DNA of 64,000 nt from Bryobacterales bacterium (GCA_026713545.1 JAPOOG010000052.1:1-64000); one strand, 5' to 3'; shown: positions 35,197 to 44,765, counted from the first letter of the stretch. Made by a program: numbers and translations. Notes: a model not told the origin generated them from the sequence alone.

Positions 35197-36678
35197 TTAC
35201 GGTGTACTTGCGGCCCCAGCGGGCACGATGCGCGGTGGGTCGGATTCAACCCGAAACGGGCGGGGTTCAGCGGAACAATCGGGCAGGCGGCCCGTACTGT
35301 AGTACCTCAACCCATAGACGACATGGCGTCGGACATCTCCAAGGCAAGTCGCTTCGTGCCAGGGCTTGATCTGTTGCCACAATGGTCGCGTCCCTGCCTG
35401 GCGGTCGATTTCGGGTACAGCCGCGAACTTGAGCAGGACGAGGCTCACTGCGGCGACAGCGGCAACGGCGGTGGCGGCGGCGGTTGTTCCTCTCGCCGCT
35501 GCAATCGCAATGCCCGCCGCGGCCAGCAGAACACCCGCCACCCAGATCCACGATACGTTGGTGGGGGGCCAAGCCCGTCGTAACCCGTGCGACATCGCCT
35601 CGGGAGCCAGAGCGGCCCCAATGGGGACCAGCATCAGCAGTAGGGCCGCCGAAGTGAGCAAAATTACCGGACGGCGAGCCTTGGCCAAGCCAACGCCCAT
35701 CAGGCCGGCGAGGGGCGGCAACGCCGGCAGGATGTAGGCCGGCAGCTTGTTCACCGACAGCGAGAAGAACAGGAACGTCGTTGCCGCCCAGCCGGCCAGG
35801 AATCGCAGTCGGGCATCGCTGCCGATCGCGAGGCGGGGCAGGAGGCCGAGCAGGGGTGTCCACGGCAACAGCGCGCCCAGCAAGACCGGCACGAAATACC
35901 AAGCCGGCTGAACGTGCTGTAGTTCAGAGCTCACAAACCGCATCACGTGGTGCTTCCAGATAAAGTCTTCGACGAACACGGAGCCGTTTTGGAAGTAACA
36001 AAGTGCGTACCAAGGCAGGCTTACGGCCGCGAAGGCAAGCAGAATGCCGGGGCGCGCGAGCGAAAGTAGACGGTTTCTCAGACCTGCCTCAGCCAGCAGG
36101 GGCAAGAGTGCAAGCGCCGCCACGGCTGGGCCGACCAAGCCCTTGGCAAGCACTGACAGACCGAGAAATCCGCCGAAGATCAAAGGCGGCGGTCGTTCGC
36201 TCCGTTCTGCTTGCTCGATCCATGGCAACAGCGAGATCAAGGCCACGGACACGGTTACCGCTAGGGGCAGGTCGAAGATGCCGGCATGGCTGAACGCGAC
36301 CCAGCCGACAGAAGTGCTCAGGATCATCGTCGCCAAAACGGCTGCGTTACGCCCGAATGAAGACGCCAGGGCCAAGTAGAAATAAATCAAAAAGCCGACG
36401 CTCAGCAGCGCGACGGGCAGTCGGGTCGCGCGGTCATCGTCAAAGCCAAGGAGGGCCGCAGCGGCGCCCATCCAGTAAAGCAGTGCCGGCTTTTCGAACC
36501 AGGGTTCACCGTCCAGGTGCGGTGTGATCCAGTCGCCCGACACGGCCATCTCGCGGGCGATTGCGGCATAGCGAGGCTCGTCAGGACCGACCAGGCCCCG
36601 CCCGGACATGCCCCAGAAGTACAGTCCATACAGAACCGCCAAAGCGGTCAGCCACGCTGAGACGGTATTGCGACGCAT
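35197..36678 (-). CDS. ArnT-like membrane glycosyltransferase (family 39)
   Basis: 493 residues from ATG 36678, preceded by GGGAAGG. About eleven helices. The first periplasmic loop holds the catalytic GPDEPRYAAIAREM and the following DWITPHLDGEPWFEKPALLYW, characteristic of PMT/ArnT-type GT-C enzymes. A soluble C-terminal domain follows. It transfers a sugar from a polyprenyl carrier to lipid A or another envelope acceptor; the exact substrate is unknown. Confidence 0.88.
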   Translation of the reverse strand: MRRNTVSAWLTALAVLYGLYFWGMSGRGLVGPDEPRYAAIAREMAVSGDWITPHLDGEPWFEKPALLYWMGAAAALLGFDDDRATRLPVALLSVGFLIYFYLALASSFGRNAAVLATMILSTSVGWVAFSHAGIFDLPLAVTVSVALISLLPWIEQAERSERPPPLIFGGFLGLSVLAKGLVGPAVAALALLPLLAEAGLRNRLLSLARPGILLAFAAVSLPWYALCYFQNGSVFVEDFIWKHHVMRFVSSELQHVQPAWYFVPVLLGALLPWTPLLGLLPRLAIGSDARLRFLAGWAATTFLFFSLSVNKLPAYILPALPPLAGLMGVGLAKARRPVILLTSAALLLMLVPIGAALAPEAMSHGLRRAWPPTNVSWIWVAGVLLAAAGIAIAAARGTTAAATAVAAVAAVSLVLLKFAAVPEIDRQAGTRPLWQQIKPWHEATCLGDVRRHVVYGLRYYSTGRLPDCSAEPRPFRVESDPPRIVPAGAASTP

Positions 36679-37095
36679 CCAAAGACCTTCCCAAGTGTAA
36701 CGAAGTGATTTGGTCCTTACTGCGTGCGGTTGGGTTGACGTCTTGCTGTTGTTCTGGCAAGCGGTTTGTTCTGGCAGGGTACATGAGGGAGCGGCATGTC
36801 CTGCCATGCGTCCGTCAGATGCCGCATCGGGGTCTCGACGGGACCGCGAGAGAAACGGCGACGCCTCACCGAGCCGTCAGCCGCGTGTCGACACTGGCTA
36901 GAACGACGAAAGCCTCCGCGCGAACCTCCACCGACACACGGCAAACCACAACCCATGCAGTTCGGTTTCTCCGGCGCTCATCACGTTCACACTCCGATGA
37001 AGTCGAGCGCCCGAACCACCTTTCCCCCGATCAGGCGATCGGGTAGAGCGGGATTCCCTGCGCTTCTCTACGAAGCTTCGGCGTCGGTTCTGCGA
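36679..37095. other. Gene-free intergenic region
   Basis: 417 bp between two minus-strand genes with no supported coding sequence. Open frames are present on the plus strand but are arginine/proline-rich and resemble no family. A small inverted repeat (GGCATGTCCTGCCATGC, 36793-36809) is the only structure noticed. The promoter of the glycosyltransferase gene probably lies here. Confidence 0.4.
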
Positions 37096-37797
37096 CTAAC
37101 TGCCGGAAACTTCTTCGTCAGCAGTTTCAGCCGGCGCGCGCCGGACCGTCTTGATGAAGATCGGAACGGCCGGGTAGTACTGGTGGCTGCCCTTTTCCGT
37201 CGTGTTGACCCGGCTGATCTCATCGACGACCCTCATGCCGTCAATCACCTTGCCGAAAACGCAGTAACCATGGCCGTCGCTCTTGGGGTGATCCCGGTTC
37301 AACTGCCTGTTGTTCCGCACGTTGATAAAGAACTGCGAAGTCGCGCTGGAGGGGTCTTCGCCCCGAGCCATCGCCACCGAGCCTCGGACGTTGCTTAGGC
37401 CGTTATCCGATTCGTTGGGGATTGGGTCGCGCGTCCACTTTTGACGGAGCCGGTTGGTATCAAAGGTATCGATCTGGTAGCCCCCGCCCTGGACCATAAA
37501 GTTCTTGCGAATACGGTGAATGACGGTTTGGTCGTAGAACTTGCGGTCAACGTATTGGAGAAAGTTCTCGACGGTCTTCGGTGCCACGTCGGCGTCAAGC
37601 TCCATCGTCACGTCTCCCTTGGTGGTTTCCATGATGACGACATGCTTGCCGGTGAGAGGTTCCGGTGGTGCTTCTTTTTCCTCAGCTTTCGGTTCCGGCT
37701 CGGAGCTCGCGGTCTCACTCTCTGACGATTCGCAACCCGTCAGGAACGGAAGCGCGGCCACCAACAGGACCGCGAGGATAAATCGAATGGGCTTCAT
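37096..37797 (-). CDS. Cyclophilin-type peptidyl-prolyl isomerase lipoprotein
   Basis: 233 residues. A lipobox signal (ILAVLLVAALPFLTGC) and an acidic linker precede a cyclophilin domain: VIHRIRKNFMVQGGG (about 103), NVRGSVAMARGED (about 145) and SSATSQFFINV (about 158) carry the active-site Arg and Phe/Gln. It catalyses prolyl isomerisation outside the cytoplasm. The start is supported by AAAGGAGGAGG directly upstream. A 503-bp gap, with A element copy 5 inside it, separates it from the upstream YggS gene on the same strand. Confidence 0.92.
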   Translation of the reverse strand: MKPIRFILAVLLVAALPFLTGCESSESETASSEPEPKAEEKEAPPEPLTGKHVVIMETTKGDVTMELDADVAPKTVENFLQYVDRKFYDQTVIHRIRKNFMVQGGGYQIDTFDTNRLRQKWTRDPIPNESDNGLSNVRGSVAMARGEDPSSATSQFFINVRNNRQLNRDHPKSDGHGYCVFGKVIDGMRVVDEISRVNTTEKGSHQYYPAVPIFIKTVRRAPAETADEEVSGS

Positions 37798-37966
37798 GGC
37801 CTCCTCCTTTCCCATGCCATGCTGCGGCGAGTGGCAAAGCCTGACCCGTGTGGCGACGCGGGCGGCTCCACCCGGTTGGATTCTACCACCCCGGCAGTGG
37901 TTGATGTAAAGCTCGGCAGTGCCCCTACTGAGCACTTTTGGCCGTATTTCCCAAAGTCCTGCACTC

Positions 37967-38148
37967 TGACCTGTATTTATCACTACCTGACGGCCGGAGC
38001 ACGCCGTAAGACAGCCACGACTTCGTTGTGCTTTCTCACCGTCCTCAATGTACTGTCATCCACACCTGCTCGCAAAATGAGGCTCGTGCCTCGTCCTGTC
38101 GGCCCTCTCACGCACTTCGCCTCGCCGCATAGTGAAAAATGCAGTCCA
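37967..38148 (-). repeat. A element copy 5 (subfamily I, diverged)
   Basis: On the minus strand it runs from TGGACTGCATTTTTCAC to GTGATAAATACAGGTCA with interior GCGAGGCGAAGTGCGTGAG. It is clearly homologous to copies 3 and 4 but has many substitutions, and the inner arms pair less well. It lies between the YggS and cyclophilin genes and does not touch either stop codon. Confidence 0.75.
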
Positions 38149-38300
38149 GGACTCGCGATAACCGTACCTGAGATCGTGAGTCGGTTGGGTACGTTGTTGT
38201 TGGATTGCCTGCGCGGGCTGGTCCGATGACTTCGTGCTTGCGGCGAATGAAGCCTGTTGGACGCATGGCCTGGGCGGCAGCGGGTAGACGAGAGCGATTT

Positions 38301-38963
38301 TCATCTGTTCACTTTACGCTCGCCGAAGATAGCGGTGCCGACGCGGACGAGCGTCGAGCCTTCCTGGATGGCCGCTTCCAGGTCGTGACTCATGCCCATG
38401 GAGATTTCTCTGAGCTCGTGTTTCTCAGCCAGAGTCCGTAGCCGGCGGAAATACGGGCGGACTTTCTCGGGGTCTTCGAACCAGGGAGGCATGCCCATGA
38501 GTCCTCGCAGGCGAAGGAAAGCCAGTCCGCGGCAATATTCGACGACCGCAGACAGGTCGTTTTCGTCGAGCCCACCCTTGGTCTCTTCGGACGACAGCTT
38601 GACTTCAAGAAAAACATCAATGGGTGTGGCGCAATTGTCAAGGCGGCGGGCGAGCTTGAGACTGTCGATGGTTTGGATCACCTGGAAGAGCCGCGCCGCC
38701 GGTTTGGTCTTGTTGCTTTGGAGCTTGCCGATGAAGTGAAACACGGCGCCGGAAAGATCGCCGAGATCCGCGGACTTGCGATCGAACTCCTGGACGTAGT
38801 TCTCGCCGAAATGGCGTTGTCCGGCCTGGTAAGCTTCACGGACATCGGCAGCAGACTTGACCTTGGAGACGGCGACGAGAGTGATGGCATTGGGGTCGCG
38901 TCCTGCGGCAAGCGCTGCCTTCTCGATGCGTTCTCGAACCCGAGCAAGACGGTCGGCGATCAT
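38301..38963 (-). CDS. yggS: YggS family PLP-binding protein
   Basis: 220 residues from ATG 38963 (MIADRLARVRERIEKAAL). The PLP lysine is in LVAVSKVKSAADVREAYQAG, followed by HFGENYVQE, HFIGKLQSNK, IDSLKLARRL, GLMGMPPW and SMGMSHDLEAAIQEGSTLVRVGTAIFG. All are hallmarks of this PLP-homeostasis family. An ATG nine bases upstream is possible. It is divergent from the thymidylate kinase gene, with 87 bp between. Confidence 0.94.
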   Translation of the reverse strand: MIADRLARVRERIEKAALAAGRDPNAITLVAVSKVKSAADVREAYQAGQRHFGENYVQEFDRKSADLGDLSGAVFHFIGKLQSNKTKPAARLFQVIQTIDSLKLARRLDNCATPIDVFLEVKLSSEETKGGLDENDLSAVVEYCRGLAFLRLRGLMGMPPWFEDPEKVRPYFRRLRTLAEKHELREISMGMSHDLEAAIQEGSTLVRVGTAIFGERKVNR

Positions 38964-39038
38964 GGTGACCATTTTAGGTGGTGGGGCCTGAATGACCGGG
39001 CAGGACCGCAGGCCGCCAAGCAGCGTGTGAGTGAGGGC

Positions 39039-39044
39039 TATAAT
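39039..39044 (+). promoter_or_regulatory. Candidate -10 box (TATAAT) of the tmk operon
   Basis: A perfect TATAAT 6 bases before the TTG at 39051; the predicted start of transcription would fall at the start codon (leaderless). No clear -35 was found. Confidence 0.3.
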
Positions 39045-39050
39045 CGCAGC

Positions 39051-39713
39051 TTGCAGCGGGGACTGTTCATCACACTCGAGGGGATTGACGGCAGTGGGAA
39101 GACGACGCAACTCCACCGCTTGGAGACGTTTCTCACGGACAGAGGATATGCGGTCACTTTGGCCCAGGAACCCGGTGGGACGCGAGTCGGGCGCGAGATC
39201 CGGCGGCTCCTGCTCGACGCGGCGAGTTCGGATCTGAGGCCAATCCCCGAATTGCTCCTTTACTTCGCGTCACGTGCGCAGAATGTCGAAGAGGTGATTC
39301 AACCTGCATTGCGGGATGGCAGGGTCGTACTTGCGGATCGTTTCACCGACGCAACCGTGGCATACCAGGGCTATGGCCGGGAACTTGGTGTCCCGGCGGT
39401 TCGCCAAGTGGAAAGCGTCGCGTGCCAGGGAGTGCAACCAGATCTTACGATCCTGCTGGAGATCGACATCGAGACCGGTGTGAGACGAGCCTTGCACCGC
39501 AACGCCGAACAGAGCGACGACGAGAGCCGCATGGAGCAGGAAAGTCGAGAGTTCCACGAGCGGGTCGCGAAGGGGTACGCCGCGCTGCTGGCTGCCGATC
39601 CCGAACGGATCAAGAAGATCGACGGCCGAGGATCGATTGATGAAGTCGCTGCGAGAATCGAAGCTGAAATAGCTCTCTTTTTTTCGAAGCACGCAGCGGT
39701 GCCGGACGGATGA
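39051..39713 (+). CDS. tmk: Thymidylate kinase
   Basis: 220 residues from TTG 39051; GTG 39027 is an alternative. The P-loop EGIDGSGKTT (about 9-18), LAQEPGGTRVGREIRRLLLD, the DRF motif in VVLADRFTDATVAYQGYGR and VQPDLTILLEIDIETGVRRAL identify the enzyme, which phosphorylates dTMP to dTDP. The stop overlaps the ATG of the next gene (ATGATG), the common tmk-holB arrangement. Confidence 0.93.
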   Translation: MQRGLFITLEGIDGSGKTTQLHRLETFLTDRGYAVTLAQEPGGTRVGREIRRLLLDAASSDLRPIPELLLYFASRAQNVEEVIQPALRDGRVVLADRFTDATVAYQGYGRELGVPAVRQVESVACQGVQPDLTILLEIDIETGVRRALHRNAEQSDDESRMEQESREFHERVAKGYAALLAADPERIKKIDGRGSIDEVAARIEAEIALFFSKHAAVPDG

Positions 39714-40828
39714 TGAACTTCTCGGATTTCATCGGGAACACCGACACGGTCGGCGTGCTGCGGCGAATGGTCGAGAAGCAGCGGCTGCCCCAGACGCTGC
39801 TGTTTACCGGACCGTCGGGAGTAGGCAAGGCCACCCTGGCTCGCTTGCTGACGGCCGCCATCAACTGCGACCGCACGCCAGGTGGCATCTGCGGAGGGTG
39901 CTCGAACTGCTTGCGGATTCTGCAGGCGGATTTGTCGCGCGAGGAGTTCGCGCTGCAGTTCGCGGAGCGCGAGAAGCTACCGTCGGCGAAACGCGTCGAG
40001 AACCCGCTCGTGATCTCGACACATCCTGATTTCCTGGTGTTTCCGCCGGACGGGCCGTTGCGCCTGATCACGATCGAGCAAGCACGGTTCTTGCGTACTG
40101 CGGCGCAATTCCGGCCGTCGGGGGCGCGTCGGCGGGTGTTTCTGATCGATCACGCCGATCGCGCCAACACAGAAGCAGCGAACTCCCTCCTCAAGACGCT
40201 CGAGGAGCCAGCGGAAGCATTGACGCTCATTCTCACCGCGGAGAACCCCTACGACCTGTTGCCGACGATTCGGTCGCGGTCCATTCCTTTCCATTTCGCT
40301 CCGCTTTCGGTCGCGGAGATGGAGCGCTATCTGGATGCTCGCTCCGACATCAGGACGACCGACCGTGCCCGACTCATTGGTTGGTCTCAAGGCAGTCCGG
40401 GCCTGGCGCTCGCGCTGGATCTCGAGGCGTACGGAGAGCGGCGGGAGGCTATGCTGGCGCTGCTTCGGAGTGCGCTGGCTACTGCCTCCTACGGCGATTT
40501 GGTGGCGCAAACGGATCGTCTCGCCAAGCGCCGCCAGGAGCGGTTGGACCTGTTAACGGAATCGCTGTACGGGTTGCTTCAGGACCTGCTTCATCTGCGC
40601 CACGGATCGAGCAGGCTGCTGATCCACGAAGACATTCGCGGCGAGCTGGCGCGGTTGGCTCAAACAGCTTCCTTCGAGTGGATCGAGGGGGCGGTGGCGA
40701 GATTGGCCGAACTCGATGCACTGGTGCGGCGGAATATCCAGAAACAGATTGCGCTCGAAGCTCTTGCGGTTGGCCTGCGGCGGGCCATGCGAGCCGAAGC
40801 GATCACAGGTACGGAGAGCAAGGCATAG
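39710..40828 (+). CDS. holB: DNA polymerase III delta prime subunit
   Basis: 372 residues. A clamp-loader AAA+ fold: GPSGVGKATLARLL (Walker A, about 34-47), a zinc module (CDRTPGGICGGCSNCLRI), RRRVFLIDHADRANTEAANSLLKTLEEP (about 140-167), and IRSRSIPFHF. A loop around residues 75-100 is longer than in E. coli. It works in the clamp loader at the replication fork. It overlaps the thymidylate kinase gene by 4 bp. A 251-bp gap with no clear gene precedes the Hfq-like gene. Confidence 0.9.
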   Translation: MMNFSDFIGNTDTVGVLRRMVEKQRLPQTLLFTGPSGVGKATLARLLTAAINCDRTPGGICGGCSNCLRILQADLSREEFALQFAEREKLPSAKRVENPLVISTHPDFLVFPPDGPLRLITIEQARFLRTAAQFRPSGARRRVFLIDHADRANTEAANSLLKTLEEPAEALTLILTAENPYDLLPTIRSRSIPFHFAPLSVAEMERYLDARSDIRTTDRARLIGWSQGSPGLALALDLEAYGERREAMLALLRSALATASYGDLVAQTDRLAKRRQERLDLLTESLYGLLQDLLHLRHGSSRLLIHEDIRGELARLAQTASFEWIEGAVARLAELDALVRRNIQKQIALEALAVGLRRAMRAEAITGTESKA

Positions 40829-41079
40829 ATCGTTGTAACGACGTACGACGCATCGTCTTGGGGAATGGAAGGTGCGAGTTGCTTGCAGGGTTGAGAGAGA
40901 TTGTGTTATCCCTATGGCGACTGGTGCGGCCCCCTTTTTGAGATTTCTGAACGGGCTTGGGTTCTTCGTAGGTCGAAGCAAGAACTTGCAGGATGGAGCC
41001 GAGGCTCAGTTCCCTCCGGAGAGCTGCTGTTCTACCGGCCCGACGCCAGACCTTCCGCGATGTGCGGAAAGGGGTTTCG

Positions 41080-41484
41080 ATGAAAGACATCGACGACTCG
41101 AACAATCGCAAACTGATTCGTCCTTCTCTGAGTAACCTGCGGGATCAGTTCACCAACCAAAAACGGCGCGGCGGCGGCCCGAATGGACCGCACCAGAGAG
41201 AACGACGCGGCACGCCTCCGGGTCAGACCAACGCGGAGAACTTCTATTACGTCAAGCAGATGCAGAACCAGACGCCGATGGTCGTGGTTTTGACCGACGG
41301 TGAAGTGTTCCGCGGCGTGATCGAGTGGTACGACAAGGCGTGTCTGAAACTGAATCGGAAGAACGGCGCAAACTTGGTCATCTACAAAGACAGCATCAAG
41401 TACCTGTACAAGGACTCGGTAAAGGGAGTGAAGTCGGAAACGTCCGTGAACGGGACGGCTGCCGGCGAGTCGATGACGGCCTGA
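41080..41484 (+). CDS. hfq: Hfq-like Sm-fold RNA-binding protein with N-terminal extension
   Basis: 134 residues from ATG 41080, preceded by GAAAGGGG. The first 55 residues are basic and disordered-looking (DQFTNQKRRGGGPNGPHQRERR). The Sm core follows: FYYVKQMQNQTPMVVVLTDG, EVFRGVIEWYDKACLKLNR and NLVIYKDSIKYLY. The Sm2 motif reads YKD where E. coli Hfq has YKH, so the proximal RNA site may differ. A post-transcriptional RNA chaperone is likely. The TGA stop is the end of A element copy 6, shared with the convergent MFS gene. Confidence 0.78.
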   Translation: MKDIDDSNNRKLIRPSLSNLRDQFTNQKRRGGGPNGPHQRERRGTPPGQTNAENFYYVKQMQNQTPMVVVLTDGEVFRGVIEWYDKACLKLNRKNGANLVIYKDSIKYLYKDSVKGVKSETSVNGTAAGESMTA

Positions 41485-41535
41485 ACTGCCTTTCTCACGC
41501 ACTTCGACTCGCCACGTGGTGCGAATGGCAGGCTA
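41482..41535 (-). repeat. A element copy 6 (minimal, 54 bp)
   Basis: Read on the minus strand it runs TAGCCTGCCATTCGCACC to GTGAGAAAGGCAGTTCA and keeps only the left arm of the full element. Its two ends are the stop codons of the two convergent neighbours: TGA of the Hfq-like gene and TAG of the MFS gene. Nothing else lies between these genes. Confidence 0.8.
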
Positions 41536-42867
41536 ATCCGGCAACTCTCCTTGCTTCGGTTCCGGCAGGAAGAAGCTCGCCGCGAAGCCCGCGACATAGG
41601 TGAGTATACCCACGATCGCCGCCGCGTACGCCAGCTTGGTGGGGGCCGTGGCCCCAGGCGTGTAGTTGGCCAGCGTCGTCGTCAGCAGCGCCGCGGAGGT
41701 GCCGAGCATGCGGCCGCCGATGTTTGCGGCAAAGCTCTCGCCGGTGCCGCGCAGGTGCGTGGGGTACATGCGCGGCAAGTAGTTCCCCCAGAAGCTGAAC
41801 TGGGCAATGGTCAGCAATCCCACGACGAGGATGCCCCACTTCAATAGTTCGAGGTCATAGAGCGAAGCGTAGAGGAAGACAAAGGGCAGGATGATGAGTC
41901 CGGGAACCTGGAAGATGCGCAGGAGCAGTCGGCGGGAGATGATCCGGATGGCCAGAAAGGCCAGCAGGAAGCGGCCGAGAAGACCACCGATTTCTTGAAA
42001 GAACTGCACGCCGCTGACGATCTTCTGTTGGGCGTCCCCGTCTAGGCCGACGACCTCGGACAGGCCGGGGACGATGCGCGGCACGTGCTGGATGGCGCCG
42101 AATGCGGCCCCGTAGCTGCAAGCGAACATGAACGCGGTGATGAGCGTCGTCTTGCGATAGGCGGGCTGGAAGAGTTCGCCGAAGCTGGGGCGTTTGAGGG
42201 TGCCGGCGGCTTTTTTGGCTGCCCAGGTAGGGGACTCGGGCAGGAATGGCCGGATAACGATGAGCGGCAGTGCGGGAATCACGCCGGAAATGAGCGTGTA
42301 GCGCCAGGCTTCATGACCCCCGCGGATTTCGGGCAGCGATTCGCCGAAGGTCACGGCGAGGTAGTAAGCGCCGGTCACGAGCAGTCCGCCGATCGAGGAG
42401 AACGCCTGCGTGTATCCGAGAACGCCCTCGCGCTGCTTCGGATCCGGGAAGAGTTCGGCGAGCCAGGCCACGGCGGCGACAAATTCGACGCAGACGCCAA
42501 TGAAGGTCGTGCAACGGAACACCAGCAGCCATTCCGGCGAGGTAACGAAACCGGCCGCACAGGCCGAAAAGGCATAAAGCAGGATGCTCCAGACGAGCAC
42601 GCGGCGGCGTCCGAGCCGGTCGGTGAGATAGCCGCCGAGGAGTCCGAAGATGCCGCCGCAGACAGCGGGGATGTAAAAGAGCATTCCGACCCACTGGTTG
42701 AACTCGGGAGTGCCCGGTCGGACGTCGGCGAGCTCGAGAAGGGCCGGCCTCACGATCAGCGGCAGCATGAGGAGCTCGTAGATGTCGAAACAGAAGCCGA
42801 GGGCGGCGACCGCGCAGATGGTCCATTGGATGGGGGTCAGCTTGAGCCCTGGCTCGTTGTTCGGCAT
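41533..42867 (-). CDS. MFS transporter
   Basis: 444 residues and about twelve helices. The MFS signature GGYLTDRLGRRRVLVWSI lies after helix 2 (about 78-95), and a second GRFLLAFLAIRIISRR-type motif follows helix 8. The sequence FCFDIYELLMLPLIVRP and the helix 4 Arg are typical of the sugar or aromatic-acid:proton symporter group. Substrate unknown. The TAG stop lies in A element copy 6. No operon partner. Confidence 0.88.
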   Translation of the reverse strand: MPNNEPGLKLTPIQWTICAVAALGFCFDIYELLMLPLIVRPALLELADVRPGTPEFNQWVGMLFYIPAVCGGIFGLLGGYLTDRLGRRRVLVWSILLYAFSACAAGFVTSPEWLLVFRCTTFIGVCVEFVAAVAWLAELFPDPKQREGVLGYTQAFSSIGGLLVTGAYYLAVTFGESLPEIRGGHEAWRYTLISGVIPALPLIVIRPFLPESPTWAAKKAAGTLKRPSFGELFQPAYRKTTLITAFMFACSYGAAFGAIQHVPRIVPGLSEVVGLDGDAQQKIVSGVQFFQEIGGLLGRFLLAFLAIRIISRRLLLRIFQVPGLIILPFVFLYASLYDLELLKWGILVVGLLTIAQFSFWGNYLPRMYPTHLRGTGESFAANIGGRMLGTSAALLTTTLANYTPGATAPTKLAYAAAIVGILTYVAGFAASFFLPEPKQGELPD

Positions 42868-43079
42868 GGTCGGCTTGCTTTTACTCTGCGGGAAACGCGG
42901 CGTGGTGGATCGGGGAAGCCTCGCGGGGCGCTGGAACAGACCGAATTATACTCGACATCACGGTCAGGGTTACGAACAGAGCCGGAACCAGTAAACCATC
43001 GTGAACGGCGAAACCGCGGGATGTTTCCGGATGTCGGGGGCGCCGACTCGGGCATGAGCCGGGAAAACAGAAGATCTCG

Positions 43080-44645
43080 TCAGGTTCCGAACGGGAATAC
43101 GAGTGAGCCCAGCAGGTAGACCAGCGCCGGCGCCAGCATGACGCCAATGACGTCCATGACAATGCCCACACGGAACATCTGTGGAATCGTGAGCCAGCCG
43201 CTGCCGAACACGATGGCGTTGGGCGGGGTGGCTACGGGAAGCATGAAAGCAAACGAGCAGACGATGGACGCCGGGATCAACAACAGGTAGGGGTGGACCC
43301 CGATCTGCAATGCGGTCTCGGCGATGATCGGCGAAATCATCAGGACGGTGGCGATGTTCGACGTCGTTTCTGTCAGCGACGTGGCGATCACGCAGATCAG
43401 AGGAACCAGCAACCAAATCGGCATGCCTTCCAGCATGGACATTTTTGAGCCGATCCAGTGGGCGAGTTCCGACTCCTGAATACCGGCGGCAAGGGCAAAG
43501 CCCCCGCCAAGCAGCAGCACGATGCTCCACGGAATGCCCTTTTGAATCGTTTGCCAATCCATGACGAAGTGCTCGCGGCGGCCTTTCCACTCGATGCCTC
43601 CGGAAAGGTTGAGCGGGAGCAGGCAGAGGAGGATGCCCATCACCATGGCGACCGTTGCGTCATGGATATCGGAGGGTGCCTCAAAGATGATCGACCAACC
43701 GGGCAGCGTGAAGCCGCCGAGTTCGATCGGCCTGCGGAAAATCCACAGGAAGGCGGTCAGAGACGACGCGGCAAGGACAACCTTTTCGGGGCCGGTCATC
43801 GGACCCATCTTGCGCAGTTCGCCTTGGATCACGTCCTGGCTGCCCATGAAGCGGATTCGGCTAAGCGGGACGTTGCCCCCAAAGCGACAGAGGTAGGCCC
43901 ACATGATCGGGACGAAGACAACGACCAGGGGAATGCAGACGAGGCTCCAGTCCAGGAAGCCGATCGGTGGCTCGTCAGGAAAGCGCGTCTGGGCGAAACC
44001 GAGGAAAGCGACTGTTGTGGGCGAGCCGATGATGGTTCCGAGCCCTCCGACACTCGCCGAATATGCGATGCCGAGCAGCAGCATGACCCCGAAGGTTCGC
44101 TGAACGCGAGCGGGCGTGTCGGGGCCGCGTTTGCCTTCGACTTCCGCCATTTCAGCGAGTTGATTGACGACGGCCATGGCGATTGGAAGCATCATCATCG
44201 TCGTGGCGGTGTTCGAGATCCACATCGAAAGAAAAGCCGTGGCGATCATGAAGCCGAGCATCAGCCGCGCCGGCCGCGTGCCGACCTTGGCGATGGTTTC
44301 GAGCGCGATGCGGCGATGCAGATTCCACTTCTCCATGGCCAGGGCGAGGATGAAGCCGCCGATGAAGAGGAAGATGATGTGGTTCGCGTAGTTCGGAGCC
44401 ACCTTGCTGCTCGGCATGATGCCCAGCAGCGGAAGCAACGGGATCGGCAAAAGGGCGGTGACGGCGATGTGCGTCGCCTCGGTAATCCACCAGGTCGCCA
44501 TCAGGACGGCCACGGCGCCCATCTTCTTGCCCATGGGTGTGAGGCCGTCCGGTGTGGGGAGCAGCAGGATCCCGAAAAAGAGAACCAGGCCCAGGATGAG
44601 CCCGACGCGATTGCGCATGCCGTATTCTTCGCTGACGGCTGTCAT
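43080..44645 (-). CDS. DASS/SLC13-type anion symporter
   Basis: 521 residues and about twelve helices. Family motifs are intact: MWISNTATTMMMLPIA (about 137-152), SLTETTSNIATVLMISP (about 425-441) and the C-terminal FMLPVATPPNAIVFGSG (about 470). These SNT loops bind sodium and dicarboxylate or sulfate. The carrier probably takes up C4-dicarboxylates; the exact substrate is not evident. It has the same strand as the MFS gene but a 212-bp gap. Confidence 0.9.
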   Translation of the reverse strand: MTAVSEEYGMRNRVGLILGLVLFFGILLLPTPDGLTPMGKKMGAVAVLMATWWITEATHIAVTALLPIPLLPLLGIMPSSKVAPNYANHIIFLFIGGFILALAMEKWNLHRRIALETIAKVGTRPARLMLGFMIATAFLSMWISNTATTMMMLPIAMAVVNQLAEMAEVEGKRGPDTPARVQRTFGVMLLLGIAYSASVGGLGTIIGSPTTVAFLGFAQTRFPDEPPIGFLDWSLVCIPLVVVFVPIMWAYLCRFGGNVPLSRIRFMGSQDVIQGELRKMGPMTGPEKVVLAASSLTAFLWIFRRPIELGGFTLPGWSIIFEAPSDIHDATVAMVMGILLCLLPLNLSGGIEWKGRREHFVMDWQTIQKGIPWSIVLLLGGGFALAAGIQESELAHWIGSKMSMLEGMPIWLLVPLICVIATSLTETTSNIATVLMISPIIAETALQIGVHPYLLLIPASIVCSFAFMLPVATPPNAIVFGSGWLTIPQMFRVGIVMDVIGVMLAPALVYLLGSLVFPFGT

Positions 44646-44765
44646 GGACGAACCCTAGCGAGGCTCCGCCTCCGACCAACATGCAGGATATCTGATCGCC
44701 GCGAGAACTTGACTCGAATGTCAACCTTGGCCAGCGACAAGAAAACTAGTCCGCTTTGTGCAACA

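Noticed and set aside
36796-37398. Plus-strand 200-codon frame in the gap before the cyclophilin gene
   Set aside because: It overlaps the cyclophilin gene in antisense and has no recognisable motif.
40872-41135. Plus-strand 87-codon frame between holB and the Hfq-like gene
   Set aside because: No ribosome site, no family resemblance and it overlaps the better-supported Hfq-like start.
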